Origin: SAR202 cluster bacterium
GTDB lineage: Bacteria > Chloroflexota > Dehalococcoidia > Lucifugimonadales > Lucifugimonadaceae
Reading direction: 5' to 3'
Assembly: GCA_016872495.1 (NCBI GenBank)
Contig: VGZT01000001.1
Coordinates: 1-64,000, forward strand
Length of the DNA stretch: 64,000 nucleotides
Shown here: positions 19,222 to 27,224 of the stretch, piece by piece
How positions within the stretch are numbered: the stretch's first letter is position 1
How the letters are laid out: each line of letters starts with the position of its first letter
The notes under the pieces: generated by a model
Told to the model about the DNA's origin: nothing
Database searches by the model: none
What the model saw: the letters and a program-made list of their open reading frames with translations, nothing else
Translations under genes and position numbers: made by a program

Positions 19222-20787
19222 ATGGCGCAAGACAAGGTAGTCATATTCGACACGACATTGCGTGACGGAGAGCAGTCGGCTGGCGCAGGGCTGACTGTGG
19301 AAGAAAAGCTCCGCATCGCGCGCCAGCTCGATCGCCTGGGTGTGGACGTGATCGAGGCCGGCTTTGCCGCCAGCTCTCCGGGTGACTTCGACGCCGTCCG
19401 GACGATCGCGCGCGAGATCCGCAGACCGGTCATCTGCTCGCTGGCGCGGGCGGTGCCCGGTGATATCGATCGCGCATGGGAGGCGCTGAAGGACGCCGCT
19501 CGGCCCCGAATCCACACTTTCCTGTCGAGCTCCGAGGTGCACCTGTTGCACCAGATGCGCAAGGACCGCGAGACGATCATGAACATGGCGGTCGAGGCGG
19601 TGAAGCGCGCGCGCGGCTACTGCGCCGACGTCGAATTCTCCCCGATGGACGCGACCCGCACGGAGCCTGCGTACCTCTACGCCATGATCCAGGCCGTCAT
19701 CGAGGCGGGTGCGACGACCGTCAACATCCCCGACACGGTCGGGTACACGACGCCTGCCGAATTCCGCGAGCTGATCAGGGGCCTGTTCGCGAAGGTTCCC
19801 AACATCAAGAAGGCGGTCGTCAGCGTCCATTGCCACAACGACCTCGGGCTGTCGGTCGCAAACAGCCTGGCCGCAATCGAGGGCGGCGCCCGCCAGATCG
19901 AGGGCTGTATCAACGGCCTGGGCGAGCGTGCCGGGAACGCGTCTCTGGAAGAGGTCATCATGGGGATCGAGACGCGCCGCGATCACTTCAAGATCGGCAC
20001 CTCGATCAACACCCGTGAGATCGTCCCGACCAGCCGGCTGGTGAGCTCAATCTTCGGCTTCCCGATCCAGTACAACAAGGCGATCGTCGGCCAGAACGCA
20101 TTCCGGCACTCGTCGGGTATCCACCAGGATGCCTACCTGAAGGAGCGGACGACTTTCGAGATCATGGAGCCGGAGCGCGTCGGGTGGCGAGGCGATGCGA
20201 TCGTCCTGGGCAAGCTGTCGGGACGCGCCGGGTTAAGGGCCAAGCTCAAGGAGCAGGGGTACCTGCTGTCCGAGGAAGAGCTCGACCGGACCTTCGCCGC
20301 CTTCAAGCGCCTGGCCGACGAGAAGAAGGAAGTCACCGGCCTCGACCTGGTCTCCCTGATGGAGGAGCAACACAGGGCCGCGGACGTCACGTTCGCCTAC
20401 ACGGTCGACAAGGTCCACGTAGTGTGCGGCAACCAGCAGAAGCCCACGGCGACGGTGCGACTGGTCGACTCGAGGGGGACGGCAACCGAGCGGACTGCCG
20501 AGGGAACCGGCCCCGTTGACGCGGTGTGCAAGGCGATCGATGGCATCGCCAAGCTGCCGGTCACGCTCACCGAATTCGCGGTGAATTCGGTGACGGAAGG
20601 CATCGATGCCCTGGGCGAGGTGACGATTCGCATCGAGCGCGAAGGACGCGTCTACGCGGGCCGCGGCAGCTCCACGGACATCGTGGTCGCAAGCGCACGC
20701 GCGTACGTGAACGCAATCAACCGCATGCTCATGATCGTTGAGCAAGACGAGATCGCGACGCAAAGGCGCGCGGCCACGGCCCGCTAG
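19222..20787 (+). CDS. leuA: 2-isopropylmalate synthase
   Basis: Condenses acetyl-CoA with 2-ketoisovalerate, the committed step to leucine. 521 residues. DTTLRDGEQSAGAGLT near the N-terminus, VHCHNDLGLSVANSLAA with metal-binding His, EGCINGLGERAGN, and a C-terminal LeuA regulatory domain from about 390 that normally binds leucine. ATG at 19222 with GAAAGGG upstream; a GTG at 19189 is in frame but lies before this site. Downstream of ilvC by 52 bases. Confidence 0.96.
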   Translation: MAQDKVVIFDTTLRDGEQSAGAGLTVEEKLRIARQLDRLGVDVIEAGFAASSPGDFDAVRTIAREIRRPVICSLARAVPGDIDRAWEALKDAARPRIHTFLSSSEVHLLHQMRKDRETIMNMAVEAVKRARGYCADVEFSPMDATRTEPAYLYAMIQAVIEAGATTVNIPDTVGYTTPAEFRELIRGLFAKVPNIKKAVVSVHCHNDLGLSVANSLAAIEGGARQIEGCINGLGERAGNASLEEVIMGIETRRDHFKIGTSINTREIVPTSRLVSSIFGFPIQYNKAIVGQNAFRHSSGIHQDAYLKERTTFEIMEPERVGWRGDAIVLGKLSGRAGLRAKLKEQGYLLSEEELDRTFAAFKRLADEKKEVTGLDLVSLMEEQHRAADVTFAYTVDKVHVVCGNQQKPTATVRLVDSRGTATERTAEGTGPVDAVCKAIDGIAKLPVTLTEFAVNSVTEGIDALGEVTIRIEREGRVYAGRGSSTDIVVASARAYVNAINRMLMIVEQDEIATQRRAATAR

Positions 20788-20800
20788 CCGCAACCAGGCA

Positions 20801-21436
20801 ATGTCCACGCGAGGTCTCTTCGAAACTCCTGCGCGGCCGTCGCCTCCGGGCGGCGGCCCGCCGGTCACGATCACGGCAGGTGGCGGACCACGGGTGGGCA
20901 TCCGGTCGAATTCGTTGCGCCACGTCGAGATCCGCAGGCACAGCATCCGAATTGAGGGCGGGCAGCACCTGTCGAGTGCCGGCGTACAGCTGGCCCGTCG
21001 TGTCGGCGCCACAATGGGGCCCTTCAACCGGGTGGTCACCAGTACGTTGAGCAGGGCCCTGGAGACGGCGGTAGCGATGGGGTTCGCGGTGGACGATCAG
21101 ACCGAGCAGCTGAGTCGCCTTGGTGCTGAGGTCGACTCCGAGATCGATGCCGAAGCGGGGTTTGCCGAGTTTGGCCGGGTGATCTCGAAGGGCGGCGCGA
21201 CCGGCCTTTTTGCCGTCGCACTGGCGGCGCAGGTCCGGTCGTTGGCGCTACACCTGCCACCGGGCGGCTCCGGGCTGCTTGTCACCCACGGGGGGCTCGT
21301 CGAAGCGGCCGCGGTGGGGTGCCTGTTCGACGCGGACCATGCCTCGTGGGGGCCGGCCTGCGGTTACTGTGAGGGGGTGCGCCTGGCCTTCAATGGCGAC
21401 CGTTTCGTTTCTGCGGAGGTGCTGCGCGTCAGCTAG
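20801..21436 (+). CDS. Histidine phosphatase superfamily protein
   Basis: 211 residues. The core begins LRHVEIRRHSIRI at about 39-51, where RRHS replaces the usual RHG; STLSRALETAVAMG follows (second arginine) and LLVTHGGLVEAAAVG holds the second catalytic His. The altered first motif keeps the Arg-His pair, so activity is possible. Substrate unknown. It lies between leuA and leuC, 13 bases after leuA, so it is carried in the leucine operon. The first 35 residues are Pro/Gly-rich and a later start is possible. Confidence 0.75.
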   Translation: MSTRGLFETPARPSPPGGGPPVTITAGGGPRVGIRSNSLRHVEIRRHSIRIEGGQHLSSAGVQLARRVGATMGPFNRVVTSTLSRALETAVAMGFAVDDQTEQLSRLGAEVDSEIDAEAGFAEFGRVISKGGATGLFAVALAAQVRSLALHLPPGGSGLLVTHGGLVEAAAVGCLFDADHASWGPACGYCEGVRLAFNGDRFVSAEVLRVS

Positions 21437-21566
21437 GTGGTGAACCAGCCGCCGCTATCATTGCGAAGTCCGCACTCCGCCTGGCGCCTGCCAGGGCATG
21501 CGGACAAACCTGATGAATCGCACTTATTACGTTCCGACGGCCTGATCGGCGGGAAGGTGCCCGGGA

Positions 21567-22973
21567 GTGTCGAAGTTGCCGAAGACCATGTTCGAGAAGA
21601 TCTGGGAACAGCATGTCGTCGAGGAGCGCCCCGGCGAACCGGCGCTCATCTACATCGACCTGCACCTGGTCCACGAGGTCACGTCCCCACAGGCGTTCGA
21701 GGGCCTTCGAATGGCTGGCCGGAAGGTGCGGCGGAAGGACCTGACCATCGCCACCGTGGATCACAACGTGCCGACGGATGATCGCAGCAAGCCGATCACC
21801 GACGAAATCGCCCGCAAGCAGATCGAAGCGCTCGAGAAGAACGCCCGGGAATTCGCGATCACCCTCTACGGGATGCGCAGTCCGAACCAGGGAATCGTGC
21901 ACGTGATCGGACCCGAACTGGGCTATACGCAACCCGGGTCGACGATCGTTTGCGGCGACAGTCATACCTCAACTCACGGCGCGTTCGGGGCACTCGCTTT
22001 TGGCATCGGCACGTCCGAAGTTGAGCACGTGCTCGCGACGCAGTGCCTGGTCCAGCGGCGGCCAAAGACCATGGAGATCCGGACCAACGGCGAGCTGCCG
22101 CTCGGAGTGACTGCCAAGGACCTTATCCTGCACATCATCGGGAAGATGGGTGTTGCGGGCGCCGCCGGACACGTGGTCGAGTACACCGGCGACGCGGTGA
22201 AAGCGTTCTCGATGGAAGGCCGGATGACCGTCTGCAATATGACCATCGAAGGTGGCGGGCGCGCCGGCATGATCGCACCCGACCAGAAGACGTTCGACTA
22301 CCTCCGGGGGCGCAGGTTCGTGCCGAAGGACTTCGACGCGGCGACCCGCGAATGGGAGAAGCTGCGGACTGACGAAGGCGCCATTTACGACCGGCTGCTG
22401 GAGATCGACGGTCCCAGCATCGAACCGCACGTGACGTGGGGCACCAATCCGGGCCAGGTCGTCCCGATCAGCGGCGCCGTCCCCGAGCCGGACTCCTTCG
22501 ACGACCCGGCCGAACGAGAGAACGCTGCAAGGGCCCTGGACTACATGGACTTGAAGCCAGGGACGCCGATCCAGGCGATCCGTCTCGACCGTGTTTTCAT
22601 CGGGTCCTGCACCAACGCGCGAATCGAGGACCTGCGGGCCGCCGCCGAGATCGTCCGCGGCAAGAAGGTCGCCGCAAAGGTCCGGGCCATGGTCGTGCCG
22701 GGTTCCAACATGGTCAAGCTGCAGGCGGAGAAGGAAGGCCTCGACAAGATCTTCAGGGAAGCGCGTTTTGAATGGCGCGAAGCCGGCTGCTCGATGTGTC
22801 TCGGCATGAACCCGGACATCCTGTCCCCTGGCGAGCGGTGCGCATCGACCTCCAACAGGAACTTCGAGGGGCGGCAGGGCAAGGGTGGCCGCACCCACCT
22901 GGTCAGTCCCCAGATGGCCGCCGCCGCCGCGATAAAGGGGCACTTCGTAGATATCCGGGACTGGTCGAGCTAA
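21567..22973 (+). CDS. leuC: 3-isopropylmalate dehydratase large subunit
   Basis: Aconitase-superfamily [4Fe-4S] enzyme isomerising 2- to 3-isopropylmalate; the same enzyme can serve citramalate from CimA. 468 residues, family length. [20 protein letters not shown] near 131, then cluster ligands [13 protein letters not shown] and [13 protein letters not shown] at 21567 or ATG at 21588 are alternative starts. Preceded by a 130-base gap after the phosphatase; no leader element recognised there. Confidence 0.96.
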   Translation: MSKLPKTMFEKIWEQHVVEERPGEPALIYIDLHLVHEVTSPQAFEGLRMAGRKVRRKDLTIATVDHNVPTDDRSKPITDEIARKQIEALEKNAREFAITLYGMRSPNQGIVHVIGPELGYTQPGSTIVCGDSHTSTHGAFGALAFGIGTSEVEHVLATQCLVQRRPKTMEIRTNGELPLGVTAKDLILHIIGKMGVAGAAGHVVEYTGDAVKAFSMEGRMTVCNMTIEGGGRAGMIAPDQKTFDYLRGRRFVPKDFDAATREWEKLRTDEGAIYDRLLEIDGPSIEPHVTWGTNPGQVVPISGAVPEPDSFDDPAERENAARALDYMDLKPGTPIQAIRLDRVFIGSCTNARIEDLRAAAEIVRGKKVAAKVRAMVVPGSNMVKLQAEKEGLDKIFREARFEWREAGCSMCLGMNPDILSPGERCASTSNRNFEGRQGKGGRTHLVSPQMAAAAAIKGHFVDIRDWSS

Positions 22974-22976
22974 CCG

Positions 22977-23954
22977 ATGACTTCCGGACGTGGCCCGCGT
23001 CCGCGCGCTCGCGCACCGTTCGGGCGACGGGAGTCCACCACCAGGCGCGAAGACCTGATCGCCCGCGCCAGGAACGAGGCGCAGAAGCCGTGGGGCTACG
23101 AGTCGAACCGTTCGACGCTGCTGTGGTTGTCGATCGCCCTCACCGTATGGGTGTTGATGGCGTTGATCGCGGCCTGGGATAACAACCGTACCGCCAGCAT
23201 GATCGAGAGCTGGCAGGCACGAGGATTCCGGACCGTGCCGGTCGGGCAGGCGACCATCATCCAGCTGTTCGAGTTCGCCGAGGTCAACGGCATCGACTGC
23301 CACTCGACGGCGGAATTGACCTCGGCTACGAGCGGCTGCGACCAGATCGTCGAATTCGCCGGGGACGTCAACAACGCGGATTCGACGAGCGCGATCATCT
23401 TTGTCGGGCAACTGGTCGCGCTGATAGCCGTGCTGTACTTGCTGGTCAGCTTCGTTCATCGCGCCAGCCGTAACCTGCGCCCGTTGAAGTCGGAAGGCCA
23501 GAAGTTCACGCCCGGGTGGGCGGTCGGCTGGATGTTGATTCCGATCGCCAACTTCTGGCAACCCATGCAGGTGTTCGCCGAGATCTGGCGCGGGAGTGAC
23601 CCGGCCGCGCCGCTCGGCCTTCAGCTGAACGAGCATCGTGGGCGGCGCTCCCCCCTGATCTCATTCTGGTGGCTGACCGTTGTGGCGTCTTTGCTGCTGA
23701 GCCCGCCAATCCTGGTCAGGGCGCTGGCCAACGCCGACATCCAGGCGCGTATCGACGCCTACAACCTGCTGATGTGGTCGGACATTCTGATGGTCCTGCC
23801 GGCAATCATCGGGCTGATCGTGCTGCGCGGGATTCACAACCGTCAGGAAGCCAGGTTTGCGATCGTCGGGCCGAACCTCGTCAAGGCCCCGACGCCCGAG
23901 GAACGCGCGGCGGGTAAAGGCGAGGCTCGCCCTCGCCGGCCCTGGCGCCGCTGA
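22977..23954 (+). CDS. DUF4328-domain membrane protein
   Basis: 325 residues. A basic N-terminal tail precedes four hydrophobic segments (about 43-62, 140-160, 178-198 and 225-300). The hallmark GQKFTPGWAVGWMLIPIANF, followed by WQPMQVFAEIWR, identifies DUF4328. Function is not known for the family. It starts three bases after leuC and separates leuC from leuD, whose products form one enzyme. Two Cys in the extracellular-side loop (DCHSTAELTSATSGCD) could form a disulphide. Confidence 0.8.
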   Translation: MTSGRGPRPRARAPFGRRESTTRREDLIARARNEAQKPWGYESNRSTLLWLSIALTVWVLMALIAAWDNNRTASMIESWQARGFRTVPVGQATIIQLFEFAEVNGIDCHSTAELTSATSGCDQIVEFAGDVNNADSTSAIIFVGQLVALIAVLYLLVSFVHRASRNLRPLKSEGQKFTPGWAVGWMLIPIANFWQPMQVFAEIWRGSDPAAPLGLQLNEHRGRRSPLISFWWLTVVASLLLSPPILVRALANADIQARIDAYNLLMWSDILMVLPAIIGLIVLRGIHNRQEARFAIVGPNLVKAPTPEERAAGKGEARPRRPWRR

Positions 23955-23998
23955 TGAGTCTGGTCTCACAAGAAGCCGCGAACAATCTGGAGTGGTAG

Positions 23999-24595
23999 AT
24001 GGAACCGTTTAAGAAGTTGACCGGGATCGTGGCGCCGCTGGATCGTTCCAACGTGGACACGGACCAGATCATCCCCAAGCAGTTCCTCAAGCGTATCGAG
24101 CGCACGGGGTTCGGGGAGTTCGCGTTTTACGACTGGCGCTACCTCGAGTACCCGACGCCCAACCCCAAGTTCGTGCTGAATAGCCCGAAATACAGAGGGG
24201 CGAGCATCCTGGTCGCCGGTCCGAACTTCGGTTCGGGCTCGTCCAGGGAGCACGCGCCGTGGGCACTCCAGGAGTACGGGTTTCGCGCGATCATCGCCCC
24301 GAGCTTCGCCGATATCTTCCGCAGCAACTGTTTCCAGAACGGAATGCTGCCGGTCGTGCTGAGCCAGGAGGGCGTTAGCACGCTTATGGCGAAAGCGCTC
24401 CAGCGCACCGGCTACAAGGCGACGGTTGACCTGGAGCGCCAGACGGTCTCGGATGCCGACGGCTGGTCGGAGTCATTCGAGGTCGACCAGTTCCGGAAGG
24501 ACTCGTTGCTGAAGGGCCTGGACGACATCGGTCGAACCCTGGTCAAGGATCCGTCTATCGCGGCCTTTGAGGCACGGCGAAAGCCCAGGTGGTAG
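23999..24595 (+). CDS. leuD: 3-isopropylmalate dehydratase small subunit
   Basis: Swivel domain partner of LeuC. 198 residues; [18 protein letters not shown] near 18, [17 protein letters not shown] near 78 (substrate-binding Gly-Ser-Ser-Arg), and [21 protein letters not shown] at 23999. The gene is 44 bases after the DUF4328 insertion. Confidence 0.96.
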   Translation: MEPFKKLTGIVAPLDRSNVDTDQIIPKQFLKRIERTGFGEFAFYDWRYLEYPTPNPKFVLNSPKYRGASILVAGPNFGSGSSREHAPWALQEYGFRAIIAPSFADIFRSNCFQNGMLPVVLSQEGVSTLMAKALQRTGYKATVDLERQTVSDADGWSESFEVDQFRKDSLLKGLDDIGRTLVKDPSIAAFEARRKPRW

Positions 24596-24648
24596 GGGCC
24601 GTGAGCGGCTTATTTCCACCGGTCAAGCAATCGGGAGCACAGTAACCC

Positions 24649-25755
24649 TTGTCATACAAGATCGCAGCGCTGGGTGGCGACGGTATCGGGCCCGAAGTGG
24701 TCGCCGAGGCCATGAAGGTTCTTGACGCGGTGCGCCACCGGTACGGCCATGTCTTCGAGTGGGGGACCGGGCCGGTCGGAGGGGCCGCGATCGATGAGTT
24801 CGGCACGGCCCTGCCGGAAGCGACGTTCGACGTTGTGAGGCAATCTGACGCCGTCCTGTTCGGCGCGGTGGGCGGCCCGAAGTGGGACGACCCGAGGGCG
24901 AAGGTGCGGCCAGAACAGGGGATCCTGGCGCTTCGCAAGTCGCTCGGACTGTTCGCCAACCTGCGGCCGGTTCGGATGTACCCGCAGCTTGCCCACTCCA
25001 GCCCGCTGCGTCCGGAGCGGCTCAAGGGCGTCGACCTGATCATCATTCGCGAGCTCACCGGGGGCCTGTATTTCGGCAAGCCCAAGAAGCGCTGGGAGAC
25101 GAGCCGCGGCCGGCGGGCGGTCGACACGCTCTCATACACCGAGAAGGAGATCGAGCGGGTCGTACGCGTCGGCTTCGAACTGGCGCGCAAGCGCCGGAGG
25201 AAGCTTCACTCGCTGGACAAGATGAACGTGATGGAGTCGTCACGCCTCTGGCGGGAGATCGCCACCGAAGTGGGCAAGGAGTACCCCGACGTCCAGCTGA
25301 TCCACATGCTGGCCGACAACGCCGCCATGCAGCTGGTACTGAGCCCGGCCCAGTTCGACGTGATTGTCACGGAGAACACGTTTGGCGACATCCTGTCAGA
25401 CGAGGCGTCGATCCTGGGCGGGTCGATGGGCATGTTGCCGTCGGCCAGCCTCTCTTCGCTGCCGACGGCCGACAGCAGTAAGCCCCGCAAGAGCAGTCCT
25501 GCGCTGTACGAACCGATCCATGGTTCTGCGCCCGATATCGCCGGCAAAGGCATCGCCAACCCGATTGCCGCCATCCTGAGCGCCGCCATGATGCTGCGCT
25601 GGTCCTTTGGCCTGCACACCGAGGCTGACGCGATCGAACACGCGGTGGACGGTGTCCTCGCGGAGGGTTATCGAACCCGCGATATCGCCGCTCCGGGCGA
25701 GCGCACCGTTGGTACGACGGACATGGGAGACATCATCGCCGGCCGCGTCGTGTAG
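24649..25755 (+). CDS. leuB: 3-isopropylmalate dehydrogenase
   Basis: NAD-dependent oxidative decarboxylation giving 2-ketoisocaproate. 368 residues. LGGDGIGPEVVAEA at the N-terminus, the IPMDH signature NTFGDILSDEASILGGSMGMLPSA near 245, and EPIHGSAPDIAGKGIANP. TTG start at 24649, 53 bases after leuD. It could also process the citramalate-derived intermediate on the route to isoleucine. Confidence 0.96.
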   Translation: MSYKIAALGGDGIGPEVVAEAMKVLDAVRHRYGHVFEWGTGPVGGAAIDEFGTALPEATFDVVRQSDAVLFGAVGGPKWDDPRAKVRPEQGILALRKSLGLFANLRPVRMYPQLAHSSPLRPERLKGVDLIIIRELTGGLYFGKPKKRWETSRGRRAVDTLSYTEKEIERVVRVGFELARKRRRKLHSLDKMNVMESSRLWREIATEVGKEYPDVQLIHMLADNAAMQLVLSPAQFDVIVTENTFGDILSDEASILGGSMGMLPSASLSSLPTADSSKPRKSSPALYEPIHGSAPDIAGKGIANPIAAILSAAMMLRWSFGLHTEADAIEHAVDGVLAEGYRTRDIAAPGERTVGTTDMGDIIAGRVV

Positions 25756-25770
25756 CAACCTCGAGCCGCA

Positions 25771-26904
25771 TTGATAGTCCCCGGCGAACCACTGCTTTCC
25801 CCGGGATCATTGGCCAGGGCGGTCTGCTACGCCTCGACATCCGCCGAGCACGCCAGGCGGGTCTTTGGCAGTAACGCTCTCCTCTTCGAGTTCGGTAGAC
25901 AGGCGATCGCGGTTGCCCTTCGAGAGTGTCCGGCCGGGCCAGTGCTTGTTCCGGCCTTCATCTGCGACACGCTCGTGGACGGCGTCCGGGCGGCCGGACG
26001 CACGGTGGTCTACTACCGACTGGGACCAGACCTCTCGCCTGATATCGACTGGATTGAGCAGAACGCGCCTTCCGCGGGTGGTGCGATCGTCGTGGTCCAC
26101 TACTTCGGATTTCCCTCGCCGGTGGCCGACGCCAGGTCGTTGGCAGACCGTCGCGGAGCGGTCCTGATCGAGGATCGGGCCCATGCCTTCCTGACGACCA
26201 TCGCAGGAGGGCTACCCCTGGATGCCGACTCGCCTTGCGTCTACACGTGGCGCAAGTTCCTGCCGGTGGTGCATGGCGCGGCGCTCACTGGCATTTCCGC
26301 GCAGGCCGCCACGAACCGGCGGTGCGGCGTCGTACAGGCGGGAAGATCGCTGGCTTCCTGGGCGGTCTTCTCGGCCGGCAGCAGGAGGCTGCTTCACACG
26401 CTCGGGCCGACCTTCTCCGACGAACCTGACCTGCGACGCAACGGCACAGCTGCAAGGCTCCCAGACCGGCTTTCGACAGGCGTGCTGGCCTCGGAGTCCG
26501 GGAGACTGCAACGTCATGGACAGGCCCGCCGTCACAACTTCCGCCACCTTGCGACCGGACTCTCCGACCTCCCCGGGGTGACACAGGCCCTGGCGCGTGA
26601 ACCGGACGGGTCGACCGTTCCGTGGTGCTACCCCGTCCGTGTGGCCGACCGTGCCCTGGCGGACGACCTCCTTGGCGCGCTGCTCTCCGAGGGGATCGGG
26701 GCGTGGAGGTGGCCGACTCTACCCGCAGGGCTGGATTCCGGAGCCCACCCGGAGGCGGCAGAACTTGCGGACACGACCGTGTGCCTTCCGGTACACCAGG
26801 GGCTAGGCGACGATGCGATCGCGTGGATGATTGACACCGTCAGCGGATGGGCGTTGAGCAGGGCGGCAACCTGGCCAGATCACCGGATCGAGCTTTCCGG
26901 ATAG
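25771..26904 (+). CDS. DegT/DnrJ-like PLP-fold protein, divergent
   Basis: 377 residues resembling nucleotide-sugar aminotransferases of the DegT/DnrJ/EryC1 type, but divergent. The fold markers are VVHYFGFPSP, then VLIEDRAHAF in place of the usual E-D-A-A-H/Q, and YTWRKFLPVVHGAAL with K162 at the PLP-lysine position. The normal GEGG motif after the lysine is absent. It may act on another substrate or be weakly active. TTG start, 15 bases after leuB, so last gene of the ilv-leu transcript. Confidence 0.65.
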   Translation: MIVPGEPLLSPGSLARAVCYASTSAEHARRVFGSNALLFEFGRQAIAVALRECPAGPVLVPAFICDTLVDGVRAAGRTVVYYRLGPDLSPDIDWIEQNAPSAGGAIVVVHYFGFPSPVADARSLADRRGAVLIEDRAHAFLTTIAGGLPLDADSPCVYTWRKFLPVVHGAALTGISAQAATNRRCGVVQAGRSLASWAVFSAGSRRLLHTLGPTFSDEPDLRRNGTAARLPDRLSTGVLASESGRLQRHGQARRHNFRHLATGLSDLPGVTQALAREPDGSTVPWCYPVRVADRALADDLLGALLSEGIGAWRWPTLPAGLDSGAHPEAAELADTTVCLPVHQGLGDDAIAWMIDTVSGWALSRAATWPDHRIELSG

Positions 26905-27120
26905 ACGTTGATCACCTTCCCCCACGGCTGCGCCCACAGGCTGAACGTCTCGTGGTCCCACCAGGTCCGGCAGGAGGGCCTCGCGGGCGGCGCGCGGCCG
27001 GTCGGCATACGGGGAGAGTCGTGCCAGGCGGCAGCGCGTCGCGCGCTACCTCAGCGAGGACCGCGCGCGGGGGTTCCGCGCCGGTAGGAGGCGCCGCCAG
27101 GCGCAGGCATCGAACCGTCA
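26880..27120 (-). pseudogene. Possible remnant of an unidentified gene
   Basis: In the 320-base gap before the penicillin acylase gene, the minus strand carries protein-like text in two frames: TGTLTVRCLRLAAPP with VLAEVARDALPPGTT, then after a shift WWDHETFSLWAQPWGKVINV ending at a TGA that overlaps the preceding gene's 3' end. No intact frame or ribosome site is seen and I cannot name a family. It could be chance coding in high-GC DNA. Confidence 0.25.
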
Positions 27121-27154
27121 ACGTCCCCGTACTGACCACGTCCAGGTCCGTGGC

Positions 27155-27182
27155 TTGACACCAGAGCGCGCGGGAATACAGT
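27155..27182 (+). promoter_or_regulatory. Promoter of the penicillin acylase homologue
   Basis: TTGACA (27155-27160), 16-base spacer, TACAGT (27177-27182). The predicted start lies about 35 bases before the gene's GGAGGAAG ribosome site. Confidence 0.62.
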
Positions 27183-27224
27183 GACGCTTCTTGAGTGCCG
27201 CGCCGATCGGAGTGGAGGAAGTCG

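Noticed and set aside
20801-21436. MSMEG_4193-type phosphomutase that would complete the actinobacterial DUF3090 cluster
   Set aside because: The first motif is RRHS rather than RHG, and the rest looks like a general histidine phosphatase; it is not next to DUF3090.
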